From Cyprinodon diabolis (Eukaryota; Chordata; Actinopteri; Cyprinodontiformes; Cyprinodontidae): a stretch of 64,000 nt of DNA. The DNA lies in NCBI GenBank assembly GCA_030533445.1, contig CM060080.1, positions 23,451,377 through 23,515,376 of the forward strand. Reading direction: 5' to 3'. This document shows positions 45,669-54,620 of the stretch, one piece after another; position 1 is the first letter of the stretch, and the number at the start of each line of letters is the position of its first letter. The notes below the pieces were generated by a model, which had not been told where the DNA came from, made no database searches, and worked only from the letters and a program-made list of their open reading frames with translations. Both the position numbers and the translations under genes were made by a program.

Positions 45669-46611
45669 CTTTGCAGCTGTTGCCAATTTTTTCTTAGGGA
45701 TGCTGTTCACTATTGAGGCATCTTCTGGAGGACATACTTTGGCAACAGTCTGTGATGGGAAATGGGTGACAACCTGAAATATAAGATAATGTATCAGTGT
45801 GAAGAATTACAGTGTAGCCTAATAAGTATAATGTGCATTGACAATACATTGAAATATACAGACTGTTAAATATGGTGACACCAGATGCAATTGCTGAGTA
45901 GGTCAGAGTAAGGTCAGTGGAACACTGGCCACCCCCCACAGAGGTGCAGAACACAGAGTGGGGGTTGGATAAGATGTTATGAGGTTATTCTCATAGTCAT
46001 ATAATAAGAAGTAGAAATGTATTAATAACCTTACCTCTGTAGTGGTTCTTTGCGTTTTTGTGCCGGTTGGAGTTGACGGATTGGGGCATAACTTCTTCAA
46101 AGTCCTGGGCGTCTTGGAAGGAGTAGGCTCCCGGTATCTTTTGTCTGATGCCTCATATGAAGACGGTTCTTCCGGCTGTTCTCCTTCGTCGTCTGCCCAT
46201 TTTTTTTAACACAAGCATGTCTTGTTCCAACCGTGTTATAACTTTCTGACAAACCGATGACAAATGCGATGCAATTTATCTGACGTTTTTTGGAGTTGTA
46301 ATCCTAAACGGAGAACTTGATCATATGTGCATTCGCCTTTACTGTTTTTCTTAAAAATGAGGGTCGTGTGTTGAATGACTCCTTGTATCCTCAGGTTCTT
46401 TTTGCAACACCGGCAAAAATCGTTCACGCTCATCTTCTTCAACTGCACGCTTTTTGTTGACAACAACTATGCGTCGCTTAACATACGTCACACACTCTGT
46501 TGCTCTTATTGGTTGTAGGTCTATCCAATTGAGTGCAGAGGCATTTTTTTTTCTGGTTCGTTCGAAACACGCCCCATAATCACAGCTCTATGGAGCAGTG
46601 ATTATGCGGAA

Positions 46612-47173
46612 ACTGCGGCAGACCAAACCAGATGAAAGTGCGCATTCAGCGTCTGCTCTTGATAATGCAAGCGTAGAAGAAGAAATGTGCTGTTTACCTG
46701 TGCAAAGAAAGAAACAACGAAAGAAAAATGTATGAGGACTTCAGTGTTGAGGAAGAGCATGAGTTCTTTGCCGAGCTGAATGCGCACTTTCATCTGGTTT
46801 GGTCTGCCGCGGTTTCCGTAGGCTCGTGAACTCGCAGGCGCGCGCTTTTAGGAAATCCTATACACTACTGTTTATGCTCTAAAAACATTCTAAATGACTT
46901 CATTTCGAGTAAATTATGGACGCTACCCACTCAGGACACTTGGAATACATTGGACGAGCAGTATGGAGGAATATTGACACGTTTTTTGTGGAGTTTTATG
47001 GACCTTTCTGCCTCGGGCACCATAGACCTCCATTATTTGAATGTCAGCAGACAGCAAGAAGCCTCCCAGATCTCCAGATGCATTTGAGATATCAAAAAAG
47101 TACTCCAGAGTGTTGTTCAGCATGGGGGTGAGTAGAAAATGAAGGCTAATCATGTTTTGGGTGTACTATTCCT
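46612..47173. mobile_element. TTAA-type MITE, copy 1
   Basis: From about 46634 to 47173 it is nearly identical (about seven differences by eye in 540 bp) to 61172-61716. The right end is ACTATTCCT followed by TTAA. The left side carries a long inverted partner of the internal segment (GCGGCAGACCAAACCAGATG against CATCTGGTTTGGTCTGCCGC) that copy 2 lacks. Non-coding; short frames conserved in both copies reflect recent copying. Confidence 0.7.
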
Positions 47174-48068
47174 TTAATAAATTAGTTAATAGCAGGCCCC
47201 TGCAGCCAGCGGTGGCTGTGAGGAGAGAAAACAATAATTTGATGCACATTTACTGGTGAAGAGACACATCTAAAGAGCTTGCAGAAAGATTTCTCAAAGA
47301 CAAAATGGATCAAAAATACACCTCTGGTCTATGAACAGTGAGCATGTCATGTAGGGTGTTCGGGAATGCAATAATGTGTGCAGTGTTGTATGGGCCTATG
47401 GTTGCATGATGGTGAACAACACCATTTTGGCTTATAGCTGCTCACATGGTTATGTTACCACCACGTTGTCCTGGGACATTGATGATGGAACGGTGTCCAA
47501 TAATGTTCCTGCCACGTCTCCTGGTTTTACTGAGGTTAAACCCGGCTTCATCTACAAAAAGTAGCTCATGTCCCATGGCATCTGCTTCTAGTTCCATCAC
47601 TCTCTGAACAAGACAAAACAAATGCATCACATCAGGCCCATGCACAGCACTACAGTATGCACTTCCAAATTCAGAACCAATGACACTATAGCTTACCTGC
47701 ACATAGTCATATCGCAGTTGCTTTACATGTTCTGTGTTTCTCTCGAAAGGAACTCTGTAAATTTGATTCATTCTGATTCTGTGGCGAGCAAGTACACGAC
47801 TTAGTGAAGAAATGCTTACACTGTGTATATTTTGAAAGATGGTGTCATTATCAATTATGCGCTGCTGTATTTTGTGCAGTCTTATTGCATTATTGACAAT
47901 CACCATGTTTACTATATGGGTCTCTTGCTCTGGAGTGAACATTCTTCCTCTGCCACCAACATCTGGACGTCTAGCAATTGGGGGTTTTCAGGTGACGTCA
48001 CGCTCACGTGACTACTCAGCGCATCCGCCATATTGGGTGGCAGCCTTAGGCAGTATTGACAGTGAAAA

Positions 48069-50216
48069 ATGGTGAAATCGTGTGTAATTGTTGGTTGCAC
48101 GGCCCGTGGAGGTGGAGATCAACGCTCTTTCTATCGCATACCAGCCGTAATCGTGAATCAATGTGAAAAAACAAAACAGCTATCTGAACAACGCCGTCAC
48201 CTATGGCTGACACGGATATCCAGGTCCGATTTGGACGGTGTTAAGCTGGAATACGCCAGAGTCTGCAGTGCTCACTTTGTCACAGGTAATTAACTGTCAA
48301 GCATTTAAAACATGTAAGAATATATTAATAATAGGGCTTGGGCGTCAAATTATTAATAATGCTGATTTTGTCAACATACCGGTCCCTGGCTTCTCTATTT
48401 AATGTGTCCCGGTAAATTTCAGATCCTTTTCGGGATTTTAACATCTTTTTTCTATCTATTCTTTCTCAACTCTACTTCTACGTCTCTTCGTTCAACAACG
48501 TTAAGTCAGATGTATTTTAATGTTGCGTTGCCATCTACATGGCAGCCACGTCCTACAATGCAACGTGGAGCCCAAGCCCTATAATTAAACAATATATCTA
48601 TTTGGGGTTTAGTTAAGCCTGGCTGCAGCCTACAGTGCTACTTGACCTATATTCTGAGGTCAGTGTGTCAATCAGTATTATTGACAAATTAGAATGATAA
48701 AGTTTGTACTCAGGCATTATTACTATTGTGAATGATAGCTATACAGGTGGTATGTTGTATGCTTATGATAAAATGTACTTATTAAAAAACAAATTGATGA
48801 TAATAATGTAAAATATGTGAACACAATGTTAGAGCTTGCAAAAAAAGAACTTGATGTGATAATCTATTTCTATTGCTATTTTGTAACTTTATGGCATTTT
48901 CTTTGCTAAGCAACAATGCTTTTTGTTTTCCAGGCAAACCTGCAGCACCCTTCGACTGTGATAACCCGGACTGGGCTCCTAGCCTTCTCCTAGGCCATTC
49001 TAAGCTGAAACCAGCTTCAGACCTGACAGCATCCCGGAAAGAGCGTGTGCAGCAGAGGGCTCATAAAAGGAAGCTATATGATGCTGCTGAGAGCCTTATC
49101 TCTCTCAGCAAGTCATTCAAGCCTAACGAGGACATAGAAATATCAGGTGTGGAGCCACTACCCGATACAGATGAGACTCTGACAGCAGAACCGAACACTG
49201 TGGCCTGCCAAACGGATATATCCATGTCGATCATCGATGGCATGCAGTCAGAACTGAATAGACTGACACAGGAAAATATGGAATTGCGGATTAAGGTTGA
49301 AGAATCTACTGTTTGTCAGAGGACTTTTAAAAATGATGATGGCAAAGTTAGGTTTTACACTGGCTTGCCATCATTTACTCTTCTGATGTTATTGTTCAAT
49401 TATATTTCAGATGAGTTAACCTGTGGACCCAATAGCTGTCTCAACAAATTCCAGCAAATGGTACTTACTCTAATGAGACTTCGTCTAAACTTATCTGTAC
49501 AGGATATTGCTTACCGTTTTAATGTGTCCTGCCCTACTGTGTCTCGCACCTTCAGTCATGTTATCAATTTAATGTACCATAATATTGGATTTCTTGTGAA
49601 ATGGCCGTCCAGGGAGGCATTGTTTGAAAGCACTCCAATGGAGTTTCGGAAACAGTATGGTGTGCGTGTGAGTGCAATTATAGATTGTTTTGAAGTATTT
49701 ACTGATAGACCAACAAGTTTAATGGCTCAAGCACAGACTTGGTCAAACTACAAGCATCATAACACTGTGAAATTTTTAATTGCCATATGTCCAATGGGTT
49801 CAGTCAGTTTTATTTCAGAAGCATGGGGTGGGCGTACCAGTGACAAAGCCATTGCAGAAAAATCTGGGTTTTTAAGTCACATTTTACCAGGAGACATCAT
49901 CCTGGCTGACCGTGGCTTTGACATAAAAGATTCGGTCGGCTTATTACAGGCCGAAGTAAAGATTCCTGCCTTCATGAAAGGAAAGAAACAACTGTCTATG
50001 TGTGATGTCATAGAAACTCGAAAAATAGCTCATTTACGCATACATGTAGAGCGGGTAATAGGGGGCATTAGGCAGCGATACAATATGGTGGGTGGGCCTG
50101 TACCTCTAGACTATGTGCAAGTTAGAGATCAGAATAACTTGACATTATTAGACAAAATTGCAAAAGTAGCATGTTCTTTATTCAATCTTTCGGATGGAAT
50201 TGTGTCATTTGATTAG
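48069..50216 (+). CDS. ISL2EU transposase: THAP, coiled coil, HTH, DDE_4; apparently intact
   Basis: Exons 48069-48285 and 48934-50216 join at GT-AG sites into one 499-residue frame ending at TAG. Residues 1-75 form a THAP zinc finger (SCVIVGC at the start, the conserved Trp in RHLWLTRI, CSAHF at the end) that should bind the element ends. Residues about 180-205 are a short leucine/charged coiled coil (MQSELNRLTQENMELRIKVE). A helix-turn-helix follows (LRLNLSVQDIAYRFNVS). The DDE_Tnp_4 catalytic core has D323 (AIIDCFEVF), D398 (IILADRGFDI) and E445 (HVERVIGGIRQRY). The start ATG is the first in the exon and directly precedes the THAP finger. I see no break, so the protein could be made. Confidence 0.88.
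48333..48580. mobile_element. 248-bp ISL2EU-type MITE in transposase intron
   Basis: Ends AGGGCTTGGGC and GCCCAAGCCCT with AT on both sides. Its - strand matches 5950-6045 of the other ISL2EU derivative closely (for example ACACATTAAATAGAGAAGCC) and also its left end (CCACGTTGCATTGT). It is therefore a deletion product of the family at 5836-7046, not of the element that hosts it. Confidence 0.85.
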
Positions 50217-50423
50217 AAATGCAGGGATTGTAGTATCCATGTCACACTTTGTATGTTTCATTTTAAATGTAAATAAATATATTTAAGACTCCATACTCAA
50301 TTTTCTTCATTTTCATAGTTTATATACAAAGCATGTCATTTAAACTAAAATGTGCAATTTTGTGTTAATATATAAAAAATGTTTGCAGTTTTTATATCAG
50401 AATGTTCTTAAGATAGGAAGAAA

Positions 50424-50607
50424 AATTAAAGCCACAAGCGGCGTCGTTCGGCCCTAGCAGCCAAGCGCCAAGGTACTGCTGTGGGTGAATTTGTCCTGCA
50501 GGTGGCAGCAAGAGACCACAAACCAAACCATATGATGAAGTTTGGTGAGTTTTTGAATATGATAAAGCCCCCAAAAAGGCCCCTCTTTAGGGGGGCAGAA
50601 TCTTAAC

Positions 50608-50640
<33 letters not shown>
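50424..50640 (+). repeat. Retroposon-like repeat with AAT-type tail
   Basis: Begins ATTAAAGCCACAAGCGGCGT and ends in an ATA/AAT microsatellite (50607-50640). A related start ATTAAAGCCGCGAGCGGCGT occurs at 52989. It lies between the 3' ends of the two ISL2EU genes. Confidence 0.65.
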
Positions 50641-50643
<3 letters not shown>

Positions 50644-50841
50644 CATTACAGATACAATAACTAGACTATTTTTAGGTTAATATAATTTATTAACAACATA
50701 AATGACATAAGGTACATAACATCAGTGAACGTGACAGTATATCTCACATCAGGTTACTTAGTGCGTTATATATACAATCTTATGAATAGTAACCTTTCAT
50801 ATAGGTAAGAATTGAAAATTAAATACCATGAAGTGAGTGAG

Positions 50842-50899
50842 CTCAGCTGTAGGCTTGATGGTGGCCTGGTACCAGACCACCTCCAAGCCTACAGCTGAG
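50842..50899. repeat. 58-bp near-perfect palindrome
   Basis: CTCAGCTGTAGGCTTG pairs with CAAGCCTACAGCTGAG, and the centre is CTGGTACCAG; only three of 29 pairs mismatch. It is placed in the 3' flank of the nuclease gene, between the convergent ISL2EU genes. Confidence 0.9.
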
Positions 50900-50921
50900 A
50901 ACACCTTGCTTACAGATATAC

Positions 50922-53437
50922 TTATGGTACAATACGGCACTTAGGACACACCCATTTACCTTTGGGCATACGCTTCAACTTCACACATTCCATGTGGAAC
51001 CATTGTCCCTCACACATGACATTTCTGCATGGCACCATGTTAGACTGTGCTTGTCCCCCACCACACAGACAGAACTGATCAACATTTCTATTCTGTTTGA
51101 TGGGGGAGAAACACAGCTTGTCCCTCTTGGTAAAGTAATTGCCACACAGCTCTAGAAGCAGGACTTTCTGGAAGAATGTCTTGCTCTTACAGCAAACATT
51201 CTCCCACAAAGTGCTGTCTGGAAGAATCCTGAGGACAAGCATGGCCTCACGTGTCCAGACAACAAAGTCGCAGTAGGCCACCTCACACAGATGGATTTGT
51301 GTCTGTACTTGATAGTAGTACTGATGTGATATGTTCAGCCGCAGACCATCAGGGGTTGTCTCTAGGCAGGGGTGTTCTTCCGGGCGATTCACAGTTTAGG
51401 GGCACTTAACCTCTACCACCCCTCGTCCACAACACTCGCATGACACCAGAGCGTCAGGCGATGCACCAAGTTCAGGGTGGGTGGGGTTTATCACCAGTCC
51501 ACTGGCAGACAACACAGCAGTGGTGTGTTGCAACTTATGCATGTTGAAATAAACCAGACTTGGTGAGGGCTTCTCTAATGATGTATGGCATGCAGCCTTC
51601 ATAGATGAAGCAGTCACTCGTCCAGCACGGAAGACATGCCATAACTTTGAATCCGCCTGAGCTCTAGTAGCCTCTTCAATATGTTTAGCTTGCTCCGGAG
51701 TGACGCTTATACTGATCTCAGCACAGACTTCCTCCAGATCAGCCCTACTCATAGCCTGGTATTTTACATCCTTCAGATCAACTAAAGGTGCGGGGTACTT
51801 GCTAGTTGTCGCTTTAGGGCGGAAGGCAGCAGCAAAGTCATCACAGGCAGCCAGTACAGCTGCTTTAGGCCTCAGCTTGCTGAGGGCTGTCAGGAACGCC
51901 TCCTGCTTTTCGCTGGTTTTAACAGCCACATGCTGAGCAGGTCGCACACGAGCAGGTGTGGAACTCTCTTTTGGCGACGGAAGCGAGAGCGCTGCTATAC
52001 TATCATTAAGTTTCTGACGTTTGCTCTTGGCAGAGCTAAAGTCTATGTTGGATACTGGCGCGCTAGGAACATCCTTCACACCCCCTGGGAGAAGCCAGTA
52101 TGCCTTTGATTCAGTCACTGTCTTTGATGCACGTATCTTGGTAGCTGCCTCTAGCTGAAACAGCATGGCAGCGACATGGGTACAGGTGCTGCCCATTCCT
52201 GCCTTGCAGTCGCAATGCCCAGTCAGTACGAGGCCATCCCGCTTGGCAAGAATCCATGGATGTGTTGCTGTAGCACGGACACTTTGAGAGTGAAGGACCT
52301 GAAATTAAAATAAGAACAGTTTTAATATTACATTTTTTTTAAATGAACTGTTATTTAACAATTACATTAACAAATTGTCATAATTTTTCTCTTTCTGATT
52401 ACTTGTGATTTAATAGTCTGATTATTTATCATGCATAATGCAATTCTGTAAGTGTAAGGCCCCCCTTGCTGTTGAACAAATTGGTTTAAAGTGTCACTGT
52501 AACATGCATAAACTAGGGCTGTCAATCGATTAAAAAAATTAATCTAATTAATTACATACTCTGTAATTAATTAATCTAAATTAGTGGGATATAATTTTTG
52601 CTGTGAAAGTATTTTAAATAATTAAAGTCAAATCATTCAATGAATAATCAGCATTAGATAAATTAAAGTTCAAAAACTCTTATTCATATTTCATGCCTTC
52701 AGACGTTTTAACATGTGTTGTTGTGGCATAACACCTTGGCAAAACGGGTGAATTTGAGCATGCTTTTAATTTATGCCACACAGAGGCATTCCAAATCGTT
52801 GGATGTACGTTTCTTTCGTTTACCGAAGGACGAAGAAAGAAATTGATATTTTCAGTGAAAAAGGACCCAGGCAGACAAATCACAATGGACTGTGGGAGCC
52901 GTCCTACCCCGACAGAATTTGCAGTCTACACTTCATCTCTGGTAAATACAACTTAATTTTGCACTGGTCATTGTTCTTCTTAAATAATTAAAGCCGCGAG
53001 CGGCGTCGATCGGCCCTGCAGCCAAGCGCGTTCGCGCACCGCCGGCCGCCGGCCGTTAGCCACCTAGCATAGCAAGCCCTGCATCGGATTGTTTACATTT
53101 TTCCCATCTTATTAAAACTCACCCGTCCACGTATGATGGCGATTTCCTTCACGTACATCACTTCGACATCTCGTACCCAACCAGATGTGAACTGGTTGTG
53201 AGCCTCTAGACCCTTGTACGCTCTCATTTCCTCAAGAGTGTGCAGAGGGTTTTCACTGAACACCAGATAATGCACTATGTCGCCGTGCTCTACATTTGGC
53301 CAATCATCTGGATTAGTGCTAAACAAGGCACCGTGGAGGGCATAGGGGTCCATATGGTCGATCACGGAACATTTCTTCAGATATGTTCCATGATCTGGTG
53401 GCTCTAGCGTGCTGGCGTACTTATCCATTCGCAACAT
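50922..53437 (-). pseudogene. ISL2EU accessory nuclease: SWIM finger, YqaJ exonuclease, PHD finger; one stop
   Basis: Exon 1 53437-53123 (105 codons, GTGAG donor, phase 0) encodes an N-terminal region with LEEMRAYKGLEAHNQF. Exon 2 52298-50922 starts with the SWIM zinc finger (CDCKAGMGSTCTH, pattern CxCx7CxH). Its middle is the YqaJ/lambda-exonuclease-type nuclease, with SPDALVSCECCGRGVVEVKC giving the Asp and the Glu-x-Lys of the active site. It ends with a PHD finger (CLCGGGQ, then HMECVKLKRMPKGKWVCPKC). A single in-frame TAA (51396-51398) lies just after the catalytic EVK; the frame stays open on both sides. The protein should bind and trim DNA during transposition, by inference from its domains. 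The truncated product would lack the nuclease's C-terminal part and the PHD finger. Confidence 0.82.
52773..52941 (+). pseudogene. THAP half-domain relic in nuclease intron
   Basis: The + strand frame ends with ICSLHFISG followed by GTAAAT, the typical end of a THAP-coding first exon, preceded by LWEPSYPD. The first Cys pair is not found in frame. It appears to be debris from another THAP-type transposon inside the intron 53122-52299. Confidence 0.5.
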
Positions 53438-54206
53438 GATATATGATATAGGATAATATGCCACCCAAGATGGCGGACCGGGAGCTGGCCAGTGACGTCA
53501 CTGAAAACCCCCAATTCTGTAAAGTTACAATTTCTGTATTTTTGCATGTATGGTACTGTTGTGTTTCTCAATATAATATGGCGGTGCTACAAAGTACTTA
53601 CGGATTCTCATTTCGAAAAGTCCTAACAACGCTTTCCACAGTGTAGCAGCTCAAATTAGGCCGAACCCGTTGGCCAGCTTCCCTCAGGCTCATCCTATGG
53701 TTGATGACATGTTCCACTATTGTAGCTCTGATGTCATAAATTATTCTATTTCTTACTCTTCTTGCTCTTCTTCTTTCCCCTCCTCGTCCTCTTCTTGCTC
53801 CTCCTTGTCCTCTTCATCTAACTTCCTCTAACTCCACGTCCTCTCCCTCGGCCTCCTCTGATTCTCACTCTTCTCACTCTTACTGCTCCATCCATTGTAC
53901 TTCACACAGACAGCTTACCTGTGGCTTATTTATAGTGCTTAGGCTGATTGCAAAGTGAACTAATTCTCTAAAACAGTTTTCACAAGTGAAAGTGTGCCAG
54001 ACAGTTGGAAAAATAGTGTTAATGATAGCCATACATGTGTATAATTTTGCTAGGAGTGTGTTGGAAATTTGGTAATCGAGTGTTGTGCAGTGTACTGTGC
54101 CTACAGTTTTGCAAAATGTGTGTTACAAAATTGCAAACTGAGTGCAATGCAGTGTTTGTGCTTTTAGTTTTGCAAACTCAGTGAGTGGTTTTGCTATAGG
54201 TATTAC

Positions 54207-54620
54207 AGTTTTTTCTGATTGCTTAAGCACTTTTTTTGTAACTATTGGCTATTTTTGCAAAACTCTACACACAAATAAGAAAACCTTTCACCCAATTATC
54301 AAACCATTGTAGTTCTCTTGCAAAAGCGAACATAGCTAGATTAACTCTTCACACCTTCGTAAAAATGGTGTTTTCGTATCAAGCAGTAAACACAAGCCAT
54401 CATCTACTAAGCACACAATGTCCCAACTACACACTGATGGTATGAATACAAAACACATGATGAAATATCGGGTATGCTCTGGTCTATGAACAGTGAGCAT
54501 GTCATGTAAGGTGTTCAGGAATGCAATAATGTGTGCAGTGTTGTATGGGCCTATGGTTGCATGATGGTGAACAACACCATTTTGGTGAACAGACAAACTG
54601 GATGAAAATGATGGTACCGA
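54207..54620 (-). pseudogene. Fragment of another IS630-type transposon
   Basis: 54476-54595 repeats 47330-47455 almost exactly and encodes on - GVVHHHATIGPYNTAHIIAF, matching LLLHKPLIGPYNTERLLASL of the intact element. A TACAGTTTTTTCTGATTGCT sequence at 54206 looks like a terminal repeat. Core catalytic parts are absent. Confidence 0.6.

Larger units (their letters stand above)
38523..46433 (-). pseudogene. Academ-type transposase with C2H2 finger and DUF6589 domain
   Basis: Many-exon gene on the - strand. Exon 1 (46433-46035) has an N-terminal Cys-rich segment (DFCRCCKKN) and a frameshift near 46230. The next exon begins at 45773 and is split by a Gypsy element. The rest of it (42324-41762) has LRGREARLSAFAYYLGS and an early stop near 41864. 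Further exons are about 41608-41160 (stop at 41295-41297), 41063-40987, 40893-40716 (LVGGDRLTEGNCRNIQWAF), 40567-40491 and 39736-39612. The last (39439-38523) has a C2H2 finger (FPCRADGCG...HEKKKH) and the DUF6589 block (HLEHLNNFLKSFMRGLGP), with a stop at 39330-39332. The order and splice sites are well preserved. Function in transposition is inferred from the element type. It is inactivated by at least three stops, a frameshift and an insertion. Confidence 0.7.
32770..46610. mobile_element. Decayed helicase-bearing Academ-type transposon (extent approximate)
   Basis: Two convergent genes, a RecQ-like helicase on + (32983-38134) and a DUF6589-type transposase on - (46433-38523), face each other with only 390 bp between their stops. 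This pairing matches what I recall of the AcademH lineage of Academ transposons. Later insertions (hAT 33130-35714, Gypsy 42325-45668) account for about 5.9 kb, leaving roughly 7.9 kb. The true ends are not proved; TGCTCCATAG (32841-32850) recurs inverted at 46588-46597, which may be part of the terminal repeats. Both genes carry stops or frameshifts, so the copy is dead. Confidence 0.6.
47979..53513. mobile_element. ISL2EU-type transposon, two genes, nearly complete (5.5 kb)
   Basis: Ends TGGGGGTTTTCAGGTGACGT (47979) and the complement ...TGAAAACCCCCA (53513) match over about 22 bp with one indel. The dinucleotide AT flanks both (47977-47978, 53514-53515). Inside are two convergent genes: a THAP/DDE transposase on + and a SWIM-YqaJ-PHD nuclease on -. 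As I recall, AT duplications plus a YqaJ-type second gene define ISL2EU (IS4EU) elements. Nested repeats: a 248-bp ISL2EU MITE at 48333-48580, an AAT-tailed repeat near 50424, and repeat debris in the nuclease intron. Confidence 0.85.
47330..54205 (-). mobile_element. Broken IS630/Tc1-mariner-type transposon, split by ISL2EU
   Basis: A - strand relative of the element at 22.8 kb. Exon 1 relic lies at about 53895-53605 (DIRATIVEHVINHRMSLREA). Exon 2 spans about 47975-47697 (IHSVSISSLSRVLARHRIRM) and exon 3 starts near 47607 with the first catalytic Asp (LLFVDEAGFNLSKTRRRG). The sequence ends near 47330, before the second Asp and the Glu, so it is truncated. ISL2EU sits at the very start of exon 2. 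Exon 1 contains stops. Confidence 0.75.

Noticed and set aside
46916..47153. Small frames of 71 and 76 codons, also present at 61459-61696
   Set aside because: Conservation between the two places is explained by recent copying of the TTAA MITE; both strands are equally conserved and no domain is seen.
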